Origin: Cycas panzhihuaensis
Taxonomy: Eukaryota > Cycadophyta
Assembly (NCBI GenBank): GCA_023213395.1
Contig: CM041465.1
Coordinates: forward strand, 83,831,741-83,895,740
DNA: 64,000 nt
Direction of reading: 5' to 3'
Positions 24,339 to 35,300 of the stretch are shown here, in pieces (position 1 is the first letter of the stretch; every line of letters starts with the position of its first letter). The notes under the pieces are model-generated. The model was not told the DNA's origin, did no database searches, and was given only the letters and a program-made list of their open reading frames with translations. The position numbers and the translations under genes are program-made.

Positions 24339-24763
24339 GCCTCAAAGGTGATCACTAAGAAGAAGGAGGCGACACTCAAGGATGAGGCAGACGAGGCTGT
24401 CTACCTCAGCATTGAGGTCCCAAGGGATGTGCTGGATATCTACTGACGAGAAATGGGCTAGGAGGGATCTGGTAGCTAACGCGAGGGTTCTCAAGTGAAG
24501 GCATCGCACATGGTAAACCTGGGTGAGATGGGACACCACGACCTGAGAATCGCAAAGTAACACGATGGATCCATGGTGGAAACGGAGAGCATCGGTAAGG
24601 GCTTCGATAATGTCCATGTACTCAGCTTCGTTATTGGTTGCCTCGAGAAGGAAGGCTCTGGAATGCAGGTAGTCATGTCTGAAGGGGCTGCGAAGAATCC
24701 ATGCAGTAGCGGAGGGCCGGGGTTACCGCGGCTTCCACCATCGGTAAAAATGTAAAGAGACAT
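24339..24763 (-). pseudogene. Archaeal-type RNase H (aRNH) ORF of the inner gypsy, one frameshift
   Basis: A second RNase H that would cut RNA in RNA-DNA hybrids, separate from the one in pol. The ATG at 24763 begins MSLYIFTDGGSRGNPGP, matching the first catalytic-Asp motif of the archaeal/plant RNase HI type. After a frameshift near 24680 come TNNEAEY (catalytic Glu), LLCDSQVVVSHL (catalytic Asp) and NAEVDSL (final Asp). All four acidic residues are present. Tat-lineage elements carry such a domain, normally between pol RNase H and integrase; here it is a free-standing ORF after integrase and beyond the antisense gene. Confidence 0.85.
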
Positions 24764-25283
24764 GTCTAAACACTAAATCCTGGCAGCAAGTAGATAATGA
24801 TGAGATGAAAAGAAAAACTCAAATGGCAAGCAAAAAGGGGGCCGTGAAGGGTAGGAGGACCTAACAATGAGGTTACCCAAGGACGAGAGTAGGCAGTCTG
24901 ACCACCATTCGAGAGCGGGCAGAGAAAAGATGCCCTAGAGAACCAAAGGTTGCTTTGGGAAGCAAAACATGCCCCCGAACAAGGGAACATTCCCTTTGGG
25001 GACGCAAGGAGCAGAAAAGGGCTGTGAAAATGAGTTCAGGGTGGCAAAATGAGCCAAACGAGTATAAACTCGGGCATGCATGGGAGCGACACATAAAATG
25101 ATACAGAAGGGCCCTAGAAAAAGTGCAATAATAAGGCACCATAAATGCCCTTGTAAGAGAGGGAAAAAAGGGCATCAATAGAGCAAAACGGGTGATAGGG
25201 CCAGAAGGCAAAGGCGATTAGGAAAACGAGATAGCCCCAACAGCTGTCGCAGGGTCTAAAACGGAGGAAGTGCCCATCGGGGC

Positions 25284-25300
25284 CCCCGCCTATATAAGGA
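25284..25300. promoter_or_regulatory. Candidate bidirectional TATA element (inner copy)
   Basis: CCCCCGCCTATATAAGGA: the TATATAAGG/CCTTATATA palindrome next to GGGGCCCC. It lies about 530 bp upstream of the aRNH ATG on the minus strand and about 700 bp upstream of the conserved antisense-ORF Met on the plus strand. The same block is at 38818-38835 in the outer element with similar spacing. Conservation and position suggest a shared promoter; no transcript is known. Confidence 0.45.
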
Positions 25301-26000
25301 AATCGAATGAAAACTAGATTCATTTTCACCGAATCTCGTGCGAAACCAGAGCCATTTCCTTATGGAGTGGAGCGCTGCCCAACTTCGAAGGCATGCGAGA
25401 GATGATTCGACCATTAGATTGGAGCACAGTGAGACCCAGAAGGACTAGAGAGATGAGATGGTGACGGTCAGGCCAGATCAAGTGAGTGGATCTTACAAAA
25501 CCCTCCCCATTTCAAAGTTTAAAATTTACTACTTTTTGTAATTTTTAATGCATTTTTTATGCCCCTTATGGGCAATTGGATACCTCTCAGAGTCTGAATT
25601 GGACCTAGAAAGAGGTAGGGACCTAGGCATTAGGGAGCCCTAGTCCCGATGGACCCCACGGGGGTCCACCATAAGAAATTTTGTAATTTTCTCAGCAGAA
25701 ACCCCCCCTTTTGGGGGGGTCACCGTTCATACCGCGGCCAAGATCACGGTGCCACAATCATGGTTGCGGGATCCCCCGATCGCTGCGGGACCCATGCTAA
25801 ACTTAGCAGTATTGCTAAGTTTGACGCAGTACACAGGCAGAAAACTAGAAAAAATAAAAGAGAGGTCAATTGACCCCAAATTTTAGGCAGGAAAAGCAGA
25901 GAGACAGGTAGGAGTATAGATGACTGCTAGGAGGCTGACCTTGATTGATTTTTAGTGATTGCAGGCAGTTATCACGGTGGATAACCGCAAAAATGTCAGC

Positions 26001-27811
26001 ATGGCAATGTTGAGTTATATAGAGATGATGTCCCAGGAGGACAAGGCGACCTTGCAGAGGTGTGGCCTATACAAGGCCCTAAAGACACCTCAGTTTGCAT
26101 CAGACTAGAGACTACTGGTGGACATCGTGTCACACTAGGACCGACGGAGGCACGTATTCCACTTGCCTCAGGTAGGCAATGTGACGGTCACACTAGGAGA
26201 TATCCGGCAGATTCTGGGGGTACCGACAACTGGGAGGCCGGTGAGACTGGGAGCGCTGCCTAGCACTGAGGCAGCTCATAGAGAGGTAGCCCTGTTCTTC
26301 ACAGGGGCTGACATGTGGGAGTAGAGGGGAGTTCCCCTCTAGACTATGCTGATGTCACAGATTCCTCGGGTGAGGAAATTGATCATACTATGCATTCTGT
26401 TCTGGATTTCCCAAAAGTAGAACTACAGAGAGATACCAGGTGGCTGGATAGATGCAGTGCGCCACTGCGAGGCAGGCGAGAGGATGGATTGGGCCACCCT
26501 GGTAGCAGTGAACCTTGTCGCACAACTAGACACCATCCGGATGACCAGTAGAGGGGGTCTATCATACAACATGTTGCTGCAATGCTGGTTTTTTGACCAT
26601 TTTGTGGTAGTGGCACCAGTGGGGGGACCATACCCCATAGTAGAGTAGGCCCCGATGGTCCACAGATGGCAGACATGACTCAGAGGGATGGAGGACTAGG
26701 CCCATGTGTGGCGATCGGTAGAGGCGACATCATTGGACCTCCTCATCCTAACAGACTATGTAGTAGAGTTGTATAGGACGGTGAGGTGGGAGAGCGATGA
26801 TGAGGCAAGCAGAGCAAGAGCACCCATAGATGATGATGATGATGATGGGAGAGACGAGGTTGGCCCGTCACGACCTGCGGGAGAGGCAGGTCCTTCAGGG
26901 ATAGCAGGAGGAGCAGAGGGTCCATCCGGGGCTACCAGAGAAGAGGCAGACCCATTAGAGGTGCCAGATGAGAGCAGGGGGCTAGTGACTAGGGCCCGCA
27001 GGCTACAGATCATGAGGAGATCTAGAGAGGCGTGAGTCAAGCTAGTCCCTACAAGGAGAGAGGCTAAGGTAGAGGAGGTACACAGTCGGCGAGAGAGCCG
27101 GAGGAGAGAGGATGTCACCCGGCAGGAGGCCGACCATGGCAGGTGAGACCTAACCATTTCCTTAGTCATTTGATATCATGGTATGTAGTGGGATATTCAC
27201 TGACACATGGCATGTTGCATTGATAGGTACTGTAGAGATCAGACGACTAGTAGAGGCTATGATGAGGGAGATGTTCCCTTAGGTCTACGTAGAGGGGCAA
27301 CCACCCATCCAGGCTGAGGATGCGCCTAGGTCGGCAAGTGCCCATATAGAGGCATTTGCACCACTAGCAAGGGTGAGAGACATCTGGACTATAGAGTCCC
27401 AGGAGCATATGGTATTCAGGGGACAGCTACAACGAGAGCTCAGCGAGGCCAAAGGCAAGTGAGATGAGCTATGTAGATGGTTCCAGGCCCTAGAGGCTCA
27501 GGGCAGAGCAGGTGTACTGAGAGCAGGGTGCAGATAGCGGTACTTGAGGAGCACCTCAGAGTGATAGAGGAGGGACTCCGGGGGAGAGGGATCGTATCTA
27601 GCCCCGATACGATCAGCTGGTGGCCCAGATGGCATCGAGGTCTAGTAGGAGCAGGACATATACCCACACAGCAGCTACGACCCCGAGACGACCACGGGAC
27701 AAGGGGAGCGAGGCAGGCAGCTCGCGGAGGCCCAGGAGGATCCTCGAAGGGATGTGGTCCCCAGGAGAGGGTTCACACAGACCGAGAGATGGCACCCCAG
27801 AAGTGGGGTAA
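26001..27811 (+). pseudogene. Antisense extra ORF of the inner gypsy, plant-mobile-domain-like
   Basis: Lies antisense to the element between integrase and aRNH. The first conserved Met (26001) begins MAMLSYIEMMSQEDKATLQR. The core HVFHLPQVGNVTVTLGDIRQ, then ILGVPTTGRPV, resembles the plant mobile domain pattern F-H-L-P-X-G-E-X-T-X-T-L-X-D-V-X-X-L-L-G. Next come MDWATLVAVNLVAQLD, a CWFFDHF segment, an acidic run with six Asp (near 26830), a Gly/Glu/Arg-rich part, a candidate intron (27143-27226), and a basic C-terminus ending GTPEVG at a TAA (27809). At least five in-frame stops. The outer element has the same protein in pieces. Domain assignment is tentative; the role is unknown. Confidence 0.65.
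27143..27226 (+). other. Candidate intron in the inner antisense ORF
   Basis: GGCAG precedes GTGAGACC, and 84 bases later GCATTGATAG precedes GTACTGTAGAG. The donor and flanking exon sequence match the outer copy. One extra G at the acceptor makes the phase uncertain. Being antisense to the genomic RNA, it would not be spliced from it. Confidence 0.5.
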
Positions 27812-28461
27812 TAGTAGTGTAGGAGATGTACATTTAATTTTGACGGGAAAGCACGTGCCTCTAGGGGGTCATATATAGGCTCATATGATTATACACCCCT
27901 ATAAGGATACCAGCTTCCCACATGTATGATGTAACATATTATTTTTTATGTATATATATACGAGGTAATTGGAACCCTATTTTGACACGAAATGGTGTGT
28001 ATATCATGTGGTAGATAGCATGTATGCTTTATTTTGTAAGTTATAAATGTTTTGTATGTTGTAAATATTTATTGTAAGATGCATGTATTTCCTTCTATGT
28101 ATGGCTATATGTCTAACAGGAGCACACACATCCACCATAAGTAAAGGTGATAGAGAGGTGTGAGGTTAGAAATAGAGCGACATACACGTCCATGGAGAAA
28201 CATAGCGGAATATGTGAAGGAAACAGCAAGCAAGAGAGAGGAGTAATGGCACTCTAAAGCGTCGTCCTAACTGGGGGAAGCCCAAGTAGGAAGACAAAAG
28301 GTTCCTGAGAGGATACGGGAACACAGGTTCCGTGGGAGGAACCAGAAGGAAAAAGGGAGAAGCCACCTTAAATTGTCGTTCTACCCGTGGTTGGGAGAAA
28401 TATGAACAATTTAAGATGGTAGTTTAGGCTCATTTCAGAGCATGGCGAAGAGATAGCTGAA
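27812..28461. other. Spacer between integrase and antisense ORF
   Basis: Non-coding in both elements. It includes the segment (28166-28445) with which the outer element regains homology at about 19281-19540. An AT-rich stretch with TATATATAT lies near 27950-27960. No terminator or promoter could be assigned. Confidence 0.5.
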
Positions 28462-29640
28462 AGATCATGCGTAGAACTTCTTGAGGAACTTCCCGTTGAC
28501 CACTTTCTCAAATTCTAAGCCTTCCAAGGTAGCAATCCTGTATGTGCCATTGTCGAGGCTTTCGAGAACGATGAAGGGGCCTACCCATTTGGGCCCAAAT
28601 TTGGCTAGACGATCATAAAGGCATTCCAACTTAAGGACATGGTTCCTAGGGCACAAAGGATGGGCACAAAGATGTTTGTCGTGGGTCCTTTATAGGCAAG
28701 CTTTCGAAGCGAGATTTGCTTGGTAACCCATTAAGCGCCTCTCATCTAGGGCTTCGAGGTCTAGGAGGTGAGCCTGGCGGATAGACTCCTCGTCAATGAG
28801 GCATCGAAGGGAAACCCATAGAGAGGGGATCTCCACTTCCAGTGGGAGTATCACCTCAATTCCGTAGACTAACAAGAATGGAGTCATTCCAGTAGCCATG
28901 CGGATGGAAGTGCGATAAGCCCACAGGGCTGAAGGGAGTTGGAGGTGCCAATCTCTTTGAGATTGGGCAACGGTCTTCTTTAGAATGTTGATGACCGTTT
29001 TGTTGAAAGATTCAACTTGCACGTTTGCCTGGGGGTAATAAGGGGATGACGTCTTATGCGAGATTTTGAATTTCTCGCATAGCTCATCCATTTCCTTATT
29101 ACAAAAGGAAGTTCCATTATCCGTAATTAGGACATCTGGAATCCTGAAACGATAAACAATATGCTAGTAGACGAAGGTGGCTATCGTCTTGCTAGGCGTA
29201 GTAGACAAGGGGATTACCTCTGCCCATTTAGTAAAGTATTCAGTAGCGGTTAAGATATATTTATGTTGTGCAAAAGATGGTGGTAATATAGCACCAACGA
29301 GGTCTAAGACCCATTGAGAAAAGGGCCGCGGAGATACAATAGGGTGTAAAGCCTCGGAAGGCACATGAGAGATATTAGCGTGCTCTTGGCACCGCCGACA
29401 TCTAAGGGCATAGGCATGGGCGTCCTTGAATAAGAATGGCTAGTAATAACCCATGTAGAGGATCCTTTGGGCCATGGATTGGCCCCCAAAGTGGCCCTCC
29501 ACAAATGCCGTGATGGCATTCGCAGAGTATTTGGTCTACTTTATCAAGAGCGATGTAGTGAAGCAGGATCCCATCGAAGGATCTCTTGTACAACACTTCA
29601 TCCACGAGGAAGTACTGCCTAGCGGTGGTGTAGATGCGTG
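28462..29640 (-). pseudogene. Inner gypsy integrase (nearly complete)
   Basis: Zinc-binding N-terminus: ECHHGICGG, then after a frameshift near 29460, CRRCQEHAN. Core: first Asp in WVLDLVGAI with YFTKWAEVIPL; second Asp in ITDNGTSF; Glu in NVQVESFNKT; so the DDE triad is intact. The region TGMTPFLLVYG is typical of plant gypsy. The C-terminus ends LAKFGPKWVGPFIVLESLDNG and GKFLKKFYA, with the GPF/Y motif and no chromodomain. Stops near 29160 and 28688. Joins new element DNA to the host genome. Confidence 0.9.
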
Positions 29641-29689
29641 ACCTAACCTTGTTACTGGCTTCAGAGCGATATTCTTGCTGAGTCAGATA

Positions 29690-31144
29690 TCACATAATGT
29701 TGTCATACCACTCACTATAAGCGAGCAGGTGAGGAGAAGCGTCTTGGATGATCAAAATAGACTCGTTCGGGAAAGAGTCATCAACAGGAATGCTGCTCGC
29801 ATTGGGGATGGCAGCATCAGCTAATTGTTCAGCCACTATCATTCCCTTCTTCGACTTCCTATTGATGACTTGTAAGTTGAACTCTTGAAGTAGGATGGCC
29901 CAACGACCTACCCTACCCATCAAGTCTGAATAAGTAAGCAAGTAACGCAAGGGATCAGATTGGACGATCACCTTGGTTGTATTGCCGAGCAGGTAATGCC
30001 TAAACTTCTTAGTTACATAGACCAAGGAGAGGCATTCCTTTTCGGTGGGAGGGTAGTTTAGCTCAACAGTCACGAGAGTGCGGCTAATGAAATAGATATC
30101 TCTCTTGGTTCCTGAGTCATCCTCCTATGCAAGCATTACGCCCAGGGATTCATCGGTTGCCGAGGTATATAAGATGAAGGGCCTATCAAAGCGAGGAGGC
30201 ACCAGCGTAGGGGCAGAAACAAGAGCTTCCTTGAGTCCTGCGAAGGCCTTTTGGGTCTTATCTGACCAAACAAAAGGGGCTCCTTTCTTTAATAAGTTCA
30301 GAAGAGGTTTGGCATTTATAGCGAAATCTGCCAAGAAACACCTCAGAAAACTGAGCCTTCCTAGAAACGACTTAATTTGTCATTGGGTTCTAGGCGGTGA
30401 CATGTCAAGGATTGCCTTGACTTTTTCTGGATCAATTTGGATTCCTTGTTAGGACACAAGGAAACCCAAGAGTTTGCTTGAAGTGACGACAAACATGCAT
30501 TTGAGTGGGTTCAAACTGACATGATACTTGCAGCATCGTGTGAAGATGGCCCGCAAGTCGGAGGGATGATGGGCCCTGGTATGCGAAAGACCCATCATAT
30601 CATCCATGAAGACCTCCAACGTATTGTTGATGAGGTCGTGAAAGATGAAATGCATGGCTTTTTGGTAAGTAGCCCCTACATCCTTGAGACCGAAGGGAAT
30701 TGCCTTATAGGCAAAGGTACCGTATGACATAGTGAAGGCCATCTTGTGGCAGTCTCCAGGAGAAATCTGGATTTGGTTATAGCCGAAGAAGTCATCCATT
30801 AAGGAGATGACTTCGAACCTGGCCGTATGATTAATTATTTGATCAATAAAGGGGAGAGGAAAGTTGACCTTAGGACAAGCATTGTTTATGTTGTGGAAGT
30901 TGACACATATACGAATGGTCTCATTCTTCTTGGCAATGTGAACGATATTCGATACCCACTTAGAGTAATCAATGGAAGAAATGAGTCCTGCATCCAGAAG
31001 CTTCTCAACCTCCATCTTAATGGCAGATGAGAGTTTCGGGTGGAGGGGACGCTCGATACAGGAGACGTCGAGAGCAGTCATAAGGTTGTGCATGATGATG
31101 GAGGGGTCGATTCCCTTTATGTCAAAATAGTCCCACACGAACAC
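29690..31144 (-). pseudogene. Inner gypsy reverse transcriptase and RNase H
   Basis: RT open from 31144 to 30449: IERPLHPKLSSAIKMEVEKL, WVSNIVHIAKKN, RICVNFHNINNACPK, FEVISLMDDFFGYNQI, MSYGTFAYKAIPFGLK, and the catalytic box VFMDDMM (Phe for Tyr, both Asp kept). The connection and RNase H follow in the same frame after a TAG: APFVWSDKTQKAF, FILYTSATDESLGVML, NYPPTEKECLSLVY, KFRHYLLG, then the segment to WYDNIM where pol passes straight to integrase. No second RNase H lies between, which sets this family apart from the usual Tat order. Confidence 0.9.
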
Positions 31145-31471
31145 ATCGCAGAATTCCTAGAATAGGAGGGAGTATTCCCTTACTTCGTCAGGAGTACATT
31201 CCACTCCTACCTTAATGATCTTGTCTGGGGTAAGGACTATGTCCTGAGTTGCCCCCATGCACATAGCATTCCCCTCCTCAAAATGGAGGGGGGCAAGATC
31301 GACAGGAAGAGAAGAAACATAAGAAGGGATTGGGTCGGCTAGTATGGACCCAATTGCTAGGACCTTCTAGTGGCTAATCTTGTGGTGGACAGAAGGTAAA
31401 CTGGGCATGGAGCCAGCTAAGTGCTCCAGCAAAGCCTCGTCATCCTCGAAGTAGTCCACCCCATGGATGAC

Positions 31472-32911
31472 CTAACTTTGAATGGACAAGGTGGAGGATG
31501 GTATGGGAGCGATAGGATCGGTATGCGTCGTAAGCTGCCCAATATCTCTAAGGGACTCTGAGGGAGAGTCAGGGAGAGATCCCTTGTAAAAAGTGAGAGG
31601 GAAACTCTCAATAGTATCACCTACGGAGGGTGGTAGAATAGAAGAGCTAGGAGCCTGATGATCGACATGCGCAATGATATATGACATATGAAAGTGACTA
31701 GGCTCTATAACAAAAGGGGTCCTAGGGGGAGACCTAGAACTAAAAGAATGCCCCCCACTAGCATGGAGGAAGGAAATAGGATGAGGAATGTCCTCATCCT
31801 CACTATGGGACCTGTCGTCATCAAACATGGCAAGGTACCCATAGCTTCTAACGCCGATGGAGGCGAAATGCATTAAATCAGGGGAAGAAGATATGGGATC
31901 TTCTTCGTGGTGAGCAGAATCAAGGATTCCAATGGAGCAGGCCGATGCATGATTAGAAGGGCATTTGTTTCCCTTCATATGGCCATAGCTTACTTGAGTA
32001 GAAGGCCTAGTTTGTTTAGCGAGCAATCGCTCGCGGGAGATAACTTTCATTTGTCTATTATGGACAAATTTAAGTTGCCCCCAATAGGTGGAACACACAG
32101 CTCCCATTTAGTCAAGCTATGGTCGATTTAGAAGTAGGTTATAATCAATGTCAACATTGAGGACAATGATGCCAATAATGATAGTCCTATCCTTGAGAGT
32201 AAGAGGTATCAAGACGAATCCCAGGGGAGTCTTCTCGCTACCATCATAACCCTGACATCGCCATGGAATAGGTTCCAAGGCAGAAATACCAAGCTCTTGC
32301 ATGATGTGCAAGGGCATGGCATTGACGGAAGAACAGTTATCCACAACGGTTCTTCGTAACGTGCAATTAGGAGTATCAATGGTGATTGTAAAAGGGAAGT
32401 TCCATTGGCGTTCCCTTCCACTAGACGAGGGAAGATCTCTCGAATCGAAAGAGATAACGGGTTCACAACTTTGGGTTGTGCCCAAGGCGTGAACAGATGT
32501 GTCATTCGATCTTAGAGCTTCCAAGAGGAGCATTCGTTGCTCGGGGCAACTTCTCAAGACGTCCATGATGGACATCCTGGCAGCCACGGTGATAAGCTCT
32601 TCAACTACAAAGAAAGGCTTACCCCTCCCTGTGGGTTGTGTAAGGGCTCTCCTAAAGTCAAATCGATCGAGGTGGATGGGAATACTCTTGGGAAGTGTGG
32701 GAATCTCTAGAGGAACGGCTTTTGGAGCAGGATCAAGGTGCGAGGTAGATGTGGAGGTGCCAGTTGCCTCCTTTGCGACTTGAGACTGGGTCAAAGCATA
32801 AAGGGGAGTGGTCTCAAGCATCTGGATCACCTTCTTTCCCTTGTTACGAGACCGTAAAGGTGAAGGAGCACGGCGATTAGGGGAGCGCGAAGAGGAAGAT
32901 GAACCTCGCAC
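31472..32911 (-). pseudogene. Inner gypsy protease and linker
   Basis: Same frame as RT. NKGKKVIQMLETT, SIMDVLRSCPEQRMLLLEAL, then retropepsin core: FTITIDTPNCTLRRTVVDNCSSVNAMPL and DIDYNLLLNRP. The active site reads D-N-C, against D-N-G in the outer copy, so it is probably inactive here. After a TAG near 32113 a 211-codon open linker follows, including SIGVRSYGYLAMFDDD, which matches the outer element up to its divergence point. Confidence 0.82.
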
Positions 32912-35033
32912 ACCCTTCCCTCTACCATGCGAAGGACGAGAATCAAGGGATCTATCCCGATTCCAGTTGTTCCTTTGTTGAGCATCAAGACCACATTCCC
33001 CATGTTTGGGGAACGGATCTCTATGAACGGGTTGATCGAGGTTAGGCCTCGATGCCTATCTAGGGGATGAATCGCACGGTGGGGCATCATATGGGTGTTG
33101 CACCTAATAATACGAATCATCATGGAAACATTCCCCATGGATGGAAGACCACCTCTTATTAAGGGGAGGATCGATCCTCCTTGCTTGAGAAGGTTGGGTG
33201 TTACCTCGTTTGGGGGAAACAGCACAAGAAGCTTGCTAAACTAGTTTATGGGAGGTCAACGATGAAGGGGATTGGAGTTTAAGCTCCTTCATCGTGCGCT
33301 CGAATGAGCGAATAGTGGAGGTAAGAGGGTCTAAGGTCCTCTCAGTCAAATGAGAGGTAGACCTGGCAGGTTGCAAAGGTTTGGTTTCCTTTACTGGGGG
33401 AGGTGCCTCATGACGTTGTGAGGGCTTGGAAGGTTTCTTGAGTCCGGTTTGGATCTCAATGGCCTCCAACACCAAGCACCTCGTAATCATAGAGTTACAT
33501 GTGGTTGCCCCCATCTTAAAGACTTCCACATGTACTTCGGGGTGAAATGCATTGACGAAGATATCTCGCTTCAACTCTTCAGGCAATGCGGCCTTGGTAG
33601 AGTGAAGGAGATCGTGAAATCACCTCACAAAGTCACGATTCATTTCATCGTGACCTTGTTTAAGCGAAAGGAGAGCTTTCATTCTGCTTTCGAATAGATG
33701 GGCTATATCAAAGTAATTGACGAACTCATCCACCAATTGCTGGAATGAGGAAATAGAATGGTCAGGGAGATGGTAGAACCACTTGAGGGTGTCACCCTGC
33801 AAGGATCACAGAAATAGCTTCATTAGAATGTGGTCGTAAGCCCAATAATCTATGCACGCCATAGAGAAACTACGCACGTGCTCGGTTGGGTCTTACGACG
33901 AAGTTCCGTCGAACTTGGGAACTTCAGGAGGGTGAGGCGGCAAGTTAGTCCTTAGAGCCTCAACGGATAAAGGCATTGACTGGTAGTCCATGAAGGGACG
34001 TGTCCTTACATGGGCTAAAGGATCGATGAACGGTAAAGAAACAGGAATGGATGAGGGTGGTAAACCCATCCCTCCTTGGGGAAACGCCCCTTGTTAGAAA
34101 GGGGGTTGCAGATAAACGCATTGGAAGGGAGGCATGCTCCCTGGCGAAGGCGTGGCAACATGAGTTATGCTGGATGGTAAAAACAAAGGGTGAGGGACCA
34201 GGTTTTGCCCATATGGGCCACCTATAGGTGGCGCTACCCCATATGGGTGCAACGGGTCCACCCCATAAGCAGGAAGGTGGTTTCCCCTACCTTGCCCCCC
34301 AAGGTTGAGATGTGTAACCTGGGGGCACGTAAAGGGAAGGGCCACTAGATGGGTTTGGAGCATATGTAGGAGTGGGTCCTACATAGTTGATGGCAGTAGC
34401 ATTAGTAGGGCCTCGAGGCCTACTAGGAAACGCATGTGCCACGTTTGAAGGTGGCGCATTTGTTTGACTCAGAAATGGTATGCTAACCCTAAGCTGGGGG
34501 AAGGACATGCCGCGAACGGGCCCTGAAGAAACAGGACCATGGCTAGGGATAGATGACACAACACTTGCCATGGGAGCTGATGTAGACATGGCATGGGACG
34601 AGTGTGCACAGGTAGAAGAATCATTTGCTGTAGGAGGCGTAGGTACGGATGAAGAAGATGCTACATTGCACAGAACTTCTTCAAACCACCTGGGGTATGG
34701 TTGACAGTAAGCCGCCCGAAAGTACTTGTTGAGCACTTCAACCACGTCGGCAGGAGGGGTGTCCTCGTAACTATATGAGGTCGATGGGATCTCGAATGTC
34801 GGGGACCCCTCAGGGCACTCTTCATAAGATTCACCAATAGGATGGTGAGTCTCGTGAGGAGATGAGCCTTCTACTGTATGCACAAAAGGATGAAACTCAG
34901 AAGGGCGAAACGAGTCACCCAGATAATAGATGGAATCATCACCCTCGTGGGTGGATCCTAGAATGGATATAAGAAACTCTTAAGTTCCCAAGACCATGGT
35001 ATAATAAGCCCAATCAAACTAGTAACCTTCCAT
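32912..35033 (-). pseudogene. Inner gypsy gag
   Basis: Conserved ATG at 35033-35031. The N-terminal 200 residues are Pro/Ser-rich (open 34883-34287: CPEGSPTFEIPSTSYSYEDT, DVVEVLNKYFRAA). After a frame change the capsid-type domain lies near 33900-33480: GDTLKWFYHLPDHSISS, QQLVDEFVNYFDIAHLF, SLKQGHDEMNRDFVR, PEELKRDIFVNAFHPEV. The zinc-binding-like segment near 33150-33100 reads WSSIHGECFHDDSYY; compared with WCSIHGECFHDDSHC in the outer copy, its Cys and His-Cys ligands are lost. Forms the virus-like particle. Confidence 0.85.
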
Positions 35034-35281
35034 TGTCGAACCGGGATTCGGTGATAGAAGGGAATGAGGCGATGGGTCTTCTAACAACGGCAGCAGACCT
35101 CACAAGCGACGTGAGAAATGTCACATGCAATGCCTTTGCGAGCATTATTAGAAGAAAGCAAAGAGAGGAAAATGAAATAAGCACGTTGGGGGTTGCCCAA
35201 CTAAAATACAGGATAAGAAGACTACTTAAAGGCAAGAACACAAACGAAAAGGGGAAGTGAAACTAGCTCCCTTACTGGCAG
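35034..35281 (-). other. Inner gypsy leader with candidate splice donor
   Basis: Between primer site and gag ATG. CCAGTAAGGGAGCTAG on the minus strand (about 35278-35263) is conserved with the outer leader at 15369-15384. It fits a plant 5' splice site (GTAAGG). No acceptor was identified. Confidence 0.4.
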
Positions 35282-35299
35282 TCCCCAGTATGGTCGCCA
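35282..35299 (-). other. Inner gypsy primer-binding site
   Basis: Minus strand TGGCGACCATACTGGGGA, one base after the LTR end TTTCA. Starts with TGG, complementary to the CCA end of a tRNA. Confidence 0.75.
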
Positions 35300-35300
35300 G

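Noticed and set aside
26383-27169. Minus-strand frames opposite the antisense gene (for example 27169-26756)
   Set aside because: Low-complexity Ser/Leu-rich shadows of the plus-strand acidic and Gly/Arg-rich coding; the plus frame is the one conserved between the two elements.
31472-32131. Plus-strand open frames opposite the inner protease and linker
   Set aside because: They mirror the minus-strand gag-pol frame and show no domain.
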